DNA of 11,850 bases from Candidatus Omnitrophota bacterium (lineage in GTDB: Bacteria; Omnitrophota; Gorgyraeia; Gygaellales; Profunditerraquicolaceae), in the NCBI GenBank assembly GCA_020063525.1, contig JAGUUJ010000105.1:1-11850 (forward strand), given 5' to 3'. Positions 1-6,019 of the stretch are shown here, in pieces (positions within the stretch are counted from its first letter, which is position 1; the number at the start of each line of letters is the position of its first letter). The notes under the pieces were generated by a model. That model worked only from the letters and a program-made list of their open reading frames with translations, did no database searches and had not been told where the DNA came from. A program made the position numbers and the translations under genes.

Positions 1-27
1 AGGAGTGCCGAGTGTGCGTTTTTGCGC

Positions 28-33
28 AAGGAG
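28..33 (+). promoter_or_regulatory. Ribosome binding site of the XRE-type regulator gene
   Basis: AAGGAG lies 7 bases before the ATG at 41. It is a near-consensus Shine-Dalgarno sequence and supports that start. The 40 bases before the gene are too short to show a promoter, so the island may be transcribed from further upstream. Confidence 0.7.
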
Positions 34-40
34 AATGTAG

Positions 41-229
41 ATGATTGCAGTAGAGGTTAAGCGCCGAAGAATTAAGAAGAAATTATCCCAGGAAAAATTA
101 GCCCGCCTTGCGGATATTTCCTATAATACCATTGTAAAGATAGAGACTGGTTCTACGCCAAACCCCGGTATAAAAACCATTTCTAAGATAGCCAAGGCAT
201 TGGGTGTAACGGTAGATGAATTAATTTAA
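41..229 (+). CDS. XRE-family helix-turn-helix transcriptional regulator (62 aa)
   Basis: This small DNA-binding protein consists almost entirely of one XRE/Cro-type domain. The helix-turn-helix covers roughly residues 16-36 (LSQEKLARLADIS, then the recognition helix with the IVKIETG motif). It is followed by the typical KTISKIAKALGVTVDELI helix that ends this fold. A length of 62 residues is normal for single-domain members. AAGGAG sits 7 bases before the ATG. The stop codon overlaps the start of the next gene by one base (TAATG at 227-231), so the two are probably translationally coupled. Placed first in a toxin-antitoxin-like operon, it is a good candidate for the autoregulator or DNA-binding antitoxin component; that role is inferred from position only. 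The fold assignment is secure. Confidence 0.9.
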   Translation: MIAVEVKRRRIKKKLSQEKLARLADISYNTIVKIETGSTPNPGIKTISKIAKALGVTVDELI

Positions 230-531
230 TGAAAAAACTGCCTAAATTTTTAGAAAAATATTTCTGGGACGTAGAGTTTGAAAAGATAGATACAAAAGCA
301 TATTCTTATGATGTATTGACAAGATTACTTGAGTATGGGGATGAAAAGGCGATTAGTTGGATAAAAAGAAATTTTACCAAACATCAGATCGAGGATGTTT
401 TACTTCATTACCGCGGTGTTTCACCGCAGAGCGCAAATTTTTGGGCACTTATTTTTAATATTAATAGAAAGAAGGTCCTATGTTTACAAAAACCTTATTT
501 GGAAATACGAAGAAGGCATTGGCCATATTAG
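229..531 (+). CDS. DUF6922-like protein, likely antitoxin partner of the downstream nucleotidyltransferase
   Basis: This 100-residue protein has the features I associate with the DUF6922 family: an N-terminal KYFWDVEFEKID segment, a LLEYGD motif near residues 33-38, and a C-terminal SPQSANFWALIFNI motif near residues 65-78. Members commonly sit directly before AbiEii/AbiGii-type nucleotidyltransferases, as here. They probably play the antitoxin or modulator role taken by AbiEi in classical AbiE systems, though no biochemical function is established that I know of. Its start overlaps the stop of the regulator gene by one base. Its last 52 bases overlap the start of the nucleotidyltransferase gene in another frame, an unusually long overlap that suggests tight co-expression. 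There is no catalytic motif, signal peptide or membrane segment. Family assignment is by recall of the motifs. Confidence 0.8.
   Translation: MKKLPKFLEKYFWDVEFEKIDTKAYSYDVLTRLLEYGDEKAISWIKRNFTKHQIEDVLLHYRGVSPQSANFWALIFNINRKKVLCLQKPYLEIRRRHWPY
466..476 (+). promoter_or_regulatory. Ribosome binding site inside the DUF6922-like gene
   Basis: AGAAAGAAGGT lies just before the ATG at 480, inside the upstream coding region. It supports the start of the nucleotidyltransferase at 480 despite the 52-base overlap with the preceding gene. Confidence 0.5.
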
Positions 532-1100
532 GCAAATCGCATTTGCTGGATAGCGCCTATTTAGCTGGTGGTACAGCATGTGCTTTACAAATAGGGCACA
601 GGATTTCTGTGGATTTAGATTTCTTTACACCCAAAGAATTTAATGCTAAGGAATTAACCCGCTCGCTAAAAAATATAGGTAAGTTTAAATTAGATAGGCA
701 AAGCTGGGGGACTATTTTAGGAGTTTTAGAAAAAGTAAAGTTTAGCGTCTTCGTATATAAATATCCTGTTTTGTTTCCTTTTAAATCTTTGTTTGGTATA
801 AATATTCTTGATTTGCGAGATATCGCAGCGATGAAAATAGATGCTATTAGCACAAGGGGAATTAAGAGAGACTTTATAGACCTTTATTTTATCTGCCAAA
901 AGGGGATATCCTTAAATGAAATATTATCAGTTTATGACCGTAAATATGGAACCTTAGCTTCTAACATTGTTCATATTCAAAAGAGTTTAGTTTATTTTGT
1001 AGATGCCGAAGTGGCTACAATGCCAAAGATGTTAAAAAAAGTAGATTGGGAGAATGTAAAGAAATATTTCGAATACGAAGTAAAAAAGCTAGTAAAATAA
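480..1100 (+). CDS. AbiEii/AbiGii-type nucleotidyltransferase (toxin-like, 206 aa)
   Basis: A member of the DNA polymerase beta-like nucleotidyltransferase superfamily, AbiEii type. The signature motif is visible as AGGTACAL near residues 29-36, followed by VDLDFF at 44-49 with metal-binding aspartates D45 and D47. A later block, AAMKIDAISTRGIKRDFIDLY, near residues 116-136, matches the conserved K-A-R-x-x-K-R-D-x-x-D region of AbiEii proteins (D131, D134). Known relatives are toxins of type IV-like abortive-infection systems that modify tRNA or other substrates with nucleotides; the substrate here cannot be read from sequence. The length is shorter than classical AbiEii but usual for this stand-alone subfamily. 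It is operonic with the HTH and DUF6922-like genes, overlapping the latter by 52 bases. The family call is firm; the toxin role is inferred from family and context. Confidence 0.88.
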   Translation: MFTKTLFGNTKKALAILGKSHLLDSAYLAGGTACALQIGHRISVDLDFFTPKEFNAKELTRSLKNIGKFKLDRQSWGTILGVLEKVKFSVFVYKYPVLFPFKSLFGINILDLRDIAAMKIDAISTRGIKRDFIDLYFICQKGISLNEILSVYDRKYGTLASNIVHIQKSLVYFVDAEVATMPKMLKKVDWENVKKYFEYEVKKLVK

Positions 1101-1316
1101 ATGAAACAGCAATCCGTAAAAAAATTTAAACGAAGGTGGGCAAAGATAAATGAGTTTCAAGATGATGAATTACGCAAGTTATCTATTCGCCAGAAGCTCT
1201 ATCAGCTTAGCTCTATTGTCCGCTTGGCGATGGGGATGCAGTTGGATTTTAGTGAAGACCAAGAGAAGCGCAAAGTAAGGTCAAGATGGATATTTTTAAA
1301 GAGAGGTAATTCATGA
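1101..1316 (+). CDS. Small basic protein paired with the following nucleotidyltransferase (71 aa)
   Basis: I do not recognise a named family. The protein is short, soluble, strongly basic and predicted helical, with an N-terminal KKFKRRWAKINEFQDDELRKLS segment and a central IRQKLYQLSSIVRLAMGMQL stretch. It ends with a charged RKVRSRWIFLK region. It starts immediately after the stop of the upstream gene (TAA then ATG, no gap), and its stop overlaps the start of the next gene in an ATGA at 1313-1316. This coupling to a nucleotidyltransferase gene suggests it is the partner (antitoxin-like) half of a second two-gene module. That is inference from architecture only. There is no strong ribosome binding site, so translation probably depends on coupling. 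Confidence 0.75.
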   Translation: MKQQSVKKFKRRWAKINEFQDDELRKLSIRQKLYQLSSIVRLAMGMQLDFSEDQEKRKVRSRWIFLKRGNS

Positions 1317-1882
1317 GAAAGCCGGCAGAACTTAAGCCTTTACTGGAGCCATTAGCTGTTTTAAGGAGATTGTTGGAGGAGACCGGATGCCAATGGATGC
1401 TCATTGGAGGGGTAGCCGCAAGCCTTCTGGGAAAGCCTCGATTTACCGCCGATGTAGACGCGGTAGTATTGATTGAAGATAAAGAACTCTCAAATCTTCT
1501 AAAGGTTGCAAGGCGCCTCGGCTTTAAGGCGCGCATAAAAGATGCTGTAGAATTTGCGAAAAAAAACAGGGTTTTACTGCTTAAACATACTAAAACAGGC
1601 ATCAACGTGGATTTATCATTAGGCCTTTTACCTTTTGAGAAAGAAGCTATAAAAAGAAGCAAACGATTCAAAATAGCGAATATTACGTTTAATTTACCTA
1701 CACCAGAGGATTTGATAATTTTTAAAGCCGTGGCTCATAGACCTAGAGATATTGAAGATATTAGAGAGATCGTCAAAATTCATACCAAGGTAAATAGAAA
1801 GTATATAAAAAATATAGTAAAAGAATTCGCTCGCGTTTTAGAGATGCCTGAAATTTGGCAAGACATAGAATCTATTCTTTAA
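1313..1882 (+). CDS. Second nucleotidyltransferase, DUF6036/AbiEii-like (189 aa)
   Basis: Another polymerase beta-superfamily nucleotidyltransferase, clearly different in sequence from the one at 480-1100. IGGVAASLLG near residues 31-40 supplies the glycine motif. DVD at 47-49 supplies the two metal-binding aspartates, and NVDLSLG near 98-104 places a third acidic residue (D100) as in active members. The block PEDLIIFKAVAHRPRDIEDI at 131-150 is the C-terminal helical motif with K138, D146 and D149. All catalytic positions I can identify are intact, so the enzyme is probably active. The ATGA overlap with the 71-residue gene argues that the two form one unit. It could be a toxin, or an RNA-modifying or aminoglycoside-type nucleotidyltransferase; the context favours a toxin-like role. 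Confidence 0.85.
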   Translation: MRKPAELKPLLEPLAVLRRLLEETGCQWMLIGGVAASLLGKPRFTADVDAVVLIEDKELSNLLKVARRLGFKARIKDAVEFAKKNRVLLLKHTKTGINVDLSLGLLPFEKEAIKRSKRFKIANITFNLPTPEDLIIFKAVAHRPRDIEDIREIVKIHTKVNRKYIKNIVKEFARVLEMPEIWQDIESIL

Positions 1883-1993
1883 GCTTGAGTAAGATAGGGA
1901 AAAGTTATTAGATGAAAAACGTCATAACTGCAATAATTCTACTCTCTCTCAAAGAAACACCCTAAGTAAAAATTTATTAGGATATAAATTTGC

Positions 1994-2023
1994 CCTTGGC
2001 GTCAAAAGATGTCAAGGCTTTTT
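1994..2023 (+). terminator. Rho-independent terminator of the nucleotidyltransferase island
   Basis: The arms CTTGGCGTC (1995-2003) and GATGTCAAG (2008-2016) pair over 9 positions, two of them G-T, around an AAAA loop. A run of five T follows at 2019-2023. It lies 112 bases after the stop of the second nucleotidyltransferase. A second hairpin follows within 10 bases. Confidence 0.8.
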
Positions 2024-2032
2024 ATTTGGGAT

Positions 2033-2062
2033 ACCCCGCAAAAGGCGCGGGGTTTTATTTTT
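2033..2062 (+). terminator. Second rho-independent terminator
   Basis: ACCCCGC (2033-2039) pairs perfectly with GCGGGGT (2047-2053) around a 7-base loop, followed by a T-rich tail (TTTATTTTT). Together with the hairpin just upstream it makes a double terminator that insulates the nucleotidyltransferase island from downstream DNA. Confidence 0.85.
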
Positions 2063-2116
2063 GTAAATATAGTACGTTTTCTGGCATGACAAAGCAAAAA
2101 AGGGTAAAAGGTGATT

Positions 2117-2281
2117 ATGAGGCACTTAGAGATAAGAGACGATATAAGATGCCCTGCCTGTAAAGGGAAGAATATTATAAGAAAAGGCAAAGTGGCAACC
2201 AAATTCGGTTCAAAGCAGATTTATTTCTGCCGTTCCTGTGGAAGGCGATTTACTGATAGAAAGCTTCCCCATAAGACCTAA
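2117..2281 (+). CDS. Short zinc-ribbon protein, probably the N-terminal stub of a transposase or DNA-binding protein (54 aa)
   Basis: This short open frame encodes a compact zinc ribbon. CPAC at residues 12-15 and CRSC at 38-41 give the four metal-binding cysteines, separated by a basic stretch and an IYFC strand. The sequence continues GRRFTDRKLPHKT and then stops. The pattern 'CPxC ... Y-x-C-x-x-C-G-x-x-F-T-D-R-K' is typical of the N-terminal zinc ribbon of some transposases and HTH proteins, where a helix-turn-helix and catalytic domain would follow. None is present here, so the gene looks truncated, although a free-standing ribbon is possible. AAAAGG (2106-2111) is a plausible ribosome binding site, and an in-frame GTG at 2111 is an alternative start. 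The true extent is uncertain. Confidence 0.5.
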   Translation: MRHLEIRDDIRCPACKGKNIIRKGKVATKFGSKQIYFCRSCGRRFTDRKLPHKT

Positions 2282-2338
2282 GCCAGTTTCAGGAGGAAAA
2301 GTTTCATAAACAAGCAATGGACAAAAAATGGAGATTTT

Positions 2339-2425
2339 ATGAATAAGGGAAAAGCAAAAGCGATTAAAGAGATTTTAGGTCTGGCTGATAAAACAGTGGT
2401 CGAAGAACTGCACGGGGTATGTTGA
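2339..2425 (+). CDS. Possible 28-residue upstream ORF coupled to the exported-protein gene
   Basis: A short frame with a good ribosome binding site (GGAG at 2330-2333, 5 bases before the ATG). It encodes a lysine-rich N-terminus followed by IKEILGLADKTVVEELHGVC. Its stop overlaps the ATG at 2419 within ATGTTGA. The downstream gene has only a weak ribosome binding site of its own, so this frame may provide translational coupling. Alternatively it is the tail of an older decayed gene. The peptide resembles nothing I know. Confidence 0.3.
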   Translation: MNKGKAKAIKEILGLADKTVVEELHGVC

Positions 2426-3936
2426 ATAAAAAGCTTGTTGGGTTAATAACTCTGGTTGGGTTGGTGCTAGGTTTTGTGGGTACGGCTTGGGCAGGGTGGT
2501 ACAACTCTGATTGGGGTTACCGCAAGAAGATTACTATTGACTATACCAAAGTAGGAACAACTCTTACTAATTTTGCTGTTCTTGTAAGCGTTACGGACGC
2601 GGATTTGAAAGACACGGCTAATGGCGGACATGTGGGGCAATCCGATGGCGGGGATATTTTGTTTACTAATTCTTCAGGAACAAAATTAGACCATGAGCTC
2701 GAGAAGTATACAAACACTACTGGCGAACTGGTTGCCTGGGTTGAGGTAGATTCTTTATCATCAACTGCTAACACAGATATTTACATTTATTATGGCAATG
2801 CTTCCGCTGCTGACCAGTGGAATATGAATGGCACCTGGGATGAGGGCGGAAGCGCGAGTATTAAAATAGTTCAGCACTTGCAGGAAACAGACATTGATGG
2901 TGGAAGCGGAGACATTAAGGACAGCACATCAAACGCTAATAATGGAACAAAAAAAGCGGCAAATGAGCCGATAGAAGCAGACGCTCAAATAGCCAAAGGA
3001 CAAAGTTTTGACGGCGTGGATGATTATGTTGGTGTCGGTGCTGCGACTACAATAAACAATTTAACCTCATTTACTTATGCGATGTGGATATATCCCCAAG
3101 CATCGGCACAAGTAAGTCCTCGACTATTTGAAAAAGCCCCCAAATATTGGTACTTAAAGACTACTACTCATGAACTTCGGTTTGATGTTGGAATGTCCAT
3201 TACAACAGCTGCAGTATACTCAACAGAAACTCTGCCTGCTAATGCATGGAGTTTTGTGGTGGCTACTTTTGATTCTAACTTTATGCCACGAGAATATATC
3301 AACGGAGTAGAAGTCTCCTATGTCACACAAACTCAAGGAGTTGGGACAGTTTCAAATGACAGTGCATCAAATTTATTAATAGGTAATAGTCCTGGCTTTA
3401 ACAGACCATTCAACGGCACAATCGACGAAGTCCGCATCTACAACAGGGCGTTGAGTGCGGAGGAAATCACCACCCAGTATAATAATCAAAATAGTCCGAG
3501 CACTTTTTATAGCGTGGGGGGTGAAGTTGGCATTACTTCACTGCTTAAAGTTACCAAGGACGCCAATAAAAAAGAGGTAGTTGTGGGTGATGTGGTTACT
3601 TATACCATAACCATACAGAATGAAACTGCCTCAGATGTAACCAATGTTTATTTGGAGGATAAAATCCCTGCCGGGTTTAAATATATAAGCGGGAAAGCTA
3701 TTTTAGATAATATTGCTATCTCAGACCCGACAGGAAATAGGCCTCTTACTTTTAATATCGGAACAGTGAGCGCTAACTCTACCAGAACCCTTAAATATCA
3801 ATTAGTGGTTGGCTCAGGCGTGACCTTTGGGAATTATGAAAACTCTGCCTGGGCAAAATATTCAGACGGGACAGTTATATCTAACAAGGCTACGGAAACA
3901 GTTAAAGTTGTGCCTGAAGGCATCAAGCAAGCTTGA
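2419..3936 (+). CDS. Exported DUF2341-LamG-DUF11 surface protein, N-terminal part of a frameshifted gene
   Basis: A Sec signal peptide (basic start, hydrophobic core, AWA at residues 23-25 as cleavage motif) leads into a DUF2341 domain at about 27-133 (DWGYRKKITID, then LDHELEKY and ending IYIYYGNASAADQW). A LamG/concanavalin-like domain follows at about 160-365 (FDGVDDYVGVG at its start, then the hallmark GTIDEVRIYNRALS near its end). A DUF11 repeat lies at about 375-500 (LKVTKDANKKEVVVGDVVTYTITI, then LEDKIPAGFKYISG). Such proteins are exported and probably surface-located, with carbohydrate or protein binding through LamG. The frame stops right after DUF11 at a TGA (3934-3936), while meaningful protein continues in the next frame. 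Removing one copy of a tandem AAGC just before the stop rejoins the two into 807 residues. A frameshift mutation, a sequencing error or a phase switch would each explain this. Confidence 0.85.
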   Translation: MLNKKLVGLITLVGLVLGFVGTAWAGWYNSDWGYRKKITIDYTKVGTTLTNFAVLVSVTDADLKDTANGGHVGQSDGGDILFTNSSGTKLDHELEKYTNTTGELVAWVEVDSLSSTANTDIYIYYGNASAADQWNMNGTWDEGGSASIKIVQHLQETDIDGGSGDIKDSTSNANNGTKKAANEPIEADAQIAKGQSFDGVDDYVGVGAATTINNLTSFTYAMWIYPQASAQVSPRLFEKAPKYWYLKTTTHELRFDVGMSITTAAVYSTETLPANAWSFVVATFDSNFMPREYINGVEVSYVTQTQGVGTVSNDSASNLLIGNSPGFNRPFNGTIDEVRIYNRALSAEEITTQYNNQNSPSTFYSVGGEVGITSLLKVTKDANKKEVVVGDVVTYTITIQNETASDVTNVYLEDKIPAGFKYISGKAILDNIAISDPTGNRPLTFNIGTVSANSTRTLKYQLVVGSGVTFGNYENSAWAKYSDGTVISNKATETVKVVPEGIKQA

Positions 3937-4846
3937 GCTTCGCTTAGATGAGGGCCAGGAGGATAAAAGACAATTCCTCATTTATAATGCCATTGAAGGC
4001 AAAATTAATCCTAATACCACCCTCTTTGCCAAAGCAAATTTATCCCAGACCAAGAATACCACTCTTGACTCAACTGAAGCACAGTATAAAGAATTTGTCA
4101 CCGGAGTAGCTTATCGTCCGGTTAATTTTGACCGGCTTAATCTATTAGGAAGATACACTTATTTAGAGGATAATTCACCTTCAGGCCAGACTGATTTTAA
4201 AGATATTGAAAAAGAAAAATCACACACTTTGGCCGGTGAGGCAGTATATGATTTGACTAATAGATGGCAGCTGGTTGAGAAATTAGCCTACAAACAAGGC
4301 GCATTGATAGAAGTAGCCAGAAAAGTTGGTGAGTTTGTTCAGGTGGGTTTAGGTTATAACTTTACTAACTTTAATGATGACCTGACTCACCTTGATTATA
4401 CCGCTCAGGGGTCGTTTATCAGGCTTACAGGGAAATTCTACGACCGGACACCCGAAGAAATAGAACGCGCAAGACAAAGATGGCTTGAAGGAATGATAAA
4501 GCTCTGGGCTTGGGAGTTAGTCAATGATGAGTTAGCCCGACCCGATAGCCCGATTATGCAGGAATTATATAAATATTTTTATTTAGCAGAAAAACTCGGA
4601 GCTGAAGGCAGGTTAAAAGAGTCAGAAGAACTTTATGAGAAGATTTTACAGATAGGAAATCAGCTTTATCAGGAGGGCAAGTTAAAAGAAGCCAAAGAGG
4701 AGTGGCAGAAGGCATTAGAAATTAGCCAAGACCCTGAGATGAGAGATTATATTAAAGAAAGCGAAAAAAGGGCCAGAGAAGAAGAACTTACCCGCAAGAA
4801 AGAAGAAGAGGAGCGACATAAAAGGCTTGAGGCAGAAGAAAAATGA
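3827..4846 (+). pseudogene. C-terminal part of the frameshifted surface protein: barrel-like region plus TPR/coiled coil
   Basis: The real protein in this frame begins near 3925. Codons between 3827 and that point merely shadow the DUF11 domain in another frame, so the ATG at 3827 is not a credible start. From KLELRLDEGQEDKRQF onward about 150 residues show alternating, aromatic-ended strands (KINPNTTLFAKANLSQ, LNLLGRYTYLED, VQVGLGYNFTNFNDD, FIRLTGKFYDRT), as in an outer-membrane beta-barrel or its anchor, though it is short for a full barrel. A helical part follows with TPEEIERARQRWLE and TPR-like helices (AEGRLKESEELYEKIL, EGKLKEAKEEWQKALE). The protein ends in a highly charged coiled coil. 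There is no independent ribosome binding site or signal peptide, so it was evidently made as the tail of the upstream protein. Domain identities beyond 'barrel-like' and 'TPR-like' are inference. Confidence 0.7.
3925..3932 (+). repeat. Tandem AAGC tetranucleotide at the frameshift point
   Basis: AAGCAAGC sits immediately before the TGA that ends the exported-protein frame. Deleting one AAGC makes the reading GIKLELRLDE continuous across the junction, and the whole 2419-4846 interval then becomes an exact multiple of three. A slipped-strand duplication of four bases is the simplest explanation. Confidence 0.55.
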
Positions 4847-5081
4847 TGCACCACCTAAAACCCGCCTTAGACCAATAAATTAAAACCTTTCCCGCCAAGC
4901 TATTCAGGATTGGAGGGAATCCCGTTTTGCAGAAAAAAATAAAACAATTTTTCTGATTTCTTTTATCTGTAATCTGTGCTAAAATTGGCATTGTTCTACA
5001 TAACTTATTCAGCAGTAGAAAAAGATTTCGCCCCCACCCAAATTTTGCCTTTTTGCAAGAGTTCTGTAGCACTGCGCGTGA
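4847..5081. other. Non-coding stretch between the surface-protein gene and the acyltransferase remnant
   Basis: No credible gene is seen on either strand. A 94-codon frame on the minus strand (4788-5072) shows no domain and runs into the end of the + strand gene. A weak hairpin, GGATT/AATCC around a six-base loop at 4907-4922 followed by CGTTTT, could be a poor terminator. The rest is A/T-rich without clear promoter elements. Confidence 0.4.
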
Positions 5082-5282
5082 GAGGCTTGGTATGCCGTTG
5101 GGTTCGCACAGCGTTTAATAGGTGCGAGAGGTAATCGCCTACCTCGTTTTTATCCGTTAAAAGTTATTTTTAGCCGGCCATTACTTGCGAAAGAATTATT
5201 GGAAAGAAAGGAACATGGCCAAGATGATTATGAGATTATTGTGAGGAACTTAAGAGAAGAGGTTGCAAAACTTGCATGTTAA
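5082..5282 (+). pseudogene. Start-less coding remnant, probably the C-terminus of a PlsC-type acyltransferase
   Basis: In the frame open from 5082 to the TAA at 5280-5282, the last ~50 codons read like real protein: NRLPRFYPLKVIFSRPLLAK, then an acidic/basic helix ending DDYEIIVRNLREEVAKLAC. There is no ATG in the frame, and a TGA closes it upstream at 5079-5081, so this is a decayed gene end. The 'LPR-F-x-P-L-K-V-x-F-x-x-P' pattern is what I would expect near the C-terminus of 1-acylglycerol-3-phosphate acyltransferases (PlsC); that identity is inference. The stop overlaps the uppP start codon (ATGTTAA), which suggests an ancestral lipid-metabolism operon in which uppP was coupled to this gene. 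Confidence 0.5.
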
Positions 5283-6019
5283 AATATATAATATTAGGTA
5301 TTATCCAGGGCATAACCGAATTTCTGCCGGTAAGCAGCTCAGGCCATCTTGTAATCATACAAAAGCTCATTGGCGTAACTGAACAGGCAGTAGCAGTATC
5401 TATAGTTCTGCATTTAGGTACGAGCCTGGCTTTGGTTATTTTCTTCTTTAAAGATATATTAAATTTGTTGCGCAATACAAGGTTATTATCATATATAATA
5501 ATTGTAACGCTGGTTACAGGAATCATTGGCATATCAGGAAAAGGGTTTTTTGAAAAATTATTCAATTCACCAAGACTCGTTGCCGTAGCATTAATTTTTA
5601 CCGGTATAATACTTATCCTTACCAGGAAATTTATGGAGAAGAAGAGGAGTGCTTTAAATATAAAAGATGCCCTTATTTTAGGCCTTACGCAGGGCTTTGC
5701 AATTATACCCGGAATTTCGCGTTCGGGCATTACTATCTCTACGCTCCTGTTCAGAGGGCTGGATAGGGAAACAAGTTTTAAATTTGCATTTCTGGTTTCG
5801 ATTCCCGCAGTTTTTGGTGCGGCAATATTAGAAGCAAAAGAGATTGGTCTCGCCTGCAATCCGGGCTCCGGAAATCTTATTATCGGCTTTATATTTAGCC
5901 TATTAACCGGACTTTTATCGCTTAGGATATTAAAGATAATTTTAGGTAAAGCCAAACTGTACTATTTCGGGTATTACTGTATAATTATTGCTGTAATTAC
6001 GCTATTGTTTATCAAATGA
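5276..6019 (+). CDS. uppP: Undecaprenyl-diphosphatase (BacA/UppP family)
   Basis: An integral membrane enzyme that dephosphorylates undecaprenyl pyrophosphate to the monophosphate, recycling the lipid carrier for peptidoglycan and other envelope polymers. The N-terminal signature QGITEFLPVSSSGHL (residues 11-25) carries the catalytic-region glutamate E15 and H24. LHLGT at 45-49 and PGISRSGITI at 145-154 (with R149) complete the family motifs. Several hydrophobic helices span the sequence. At 247 residues it is slightly shorter than the usual 260-280 but not obviously truncated. The ATG at 5276 overlaps the stop of the preceding gene remnant. AGAAGAGG at 5255-5262 is a somewhat distant ribosome binding site. 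Its stop overlaps the next start as ATGA (6016-6019), so it is cotranscribed with the kinase gene. Confidence 0.95.
   Translation: MLKYIILGIIQGITEFLPVSSSGHLVIIQKLIGVTEQAVAVSIVLHLGTSLALVIFFFKDILNLLRNTRLLSYIIIVTLVTGIIGISGKGFFEKLFNSPRLVAVALIFTGIILILTRKFMEKKRSALNIKDALILGLTQGFAIIPGISRSGITISTLLFRGLDRETSFKFAFLVSIPAVFGAAILEAKEIGLACNPGSGNLIIGFIFSLLTGLLSLRILKIILGKAKLYYFGYYCIIIAVITLLFIK

Noticed and set aside
1..40. Possible end of an upstream gene (three open frames at the window edge)
   Set aside because: All three frames are open for at least 36 bases and none has a recognisable C-terminus, so no choice can be supported.
1912..1965. 17-codon frame with a hydrophobic signal-like N-terminus
   Set aside because: It has no convincing ribosome binding site and no mature region; too short to support as a gene.
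2083..2095. Sigma-54-like promoter (TGGCATG...GC) before the zinc-ribbon gene
   Set aside because: Only nine bases separate the GG and GC elements, whereas sigma-54 promoters need ten, and the TTGC part is missing.
4907..4928. Hairpin followed by TTTT after the surface-protein gene
   Set aside because: The stem is only five pairs and the T-run four bases; too weak to call a terminator.
4788..5072. 94-codon frame on the minus strand
   Set aside because: No recognisable domain, partly opposite the coiled-coil coding end, and no ribosome binding site evident; not supported as a gene.
5236..5955. Long 239-codon open frame on the minus strand
   Set aside because: It lies opposite uppP, whose motifs are unmistakable, and its translation shows no domain; it is an antisense shadow.
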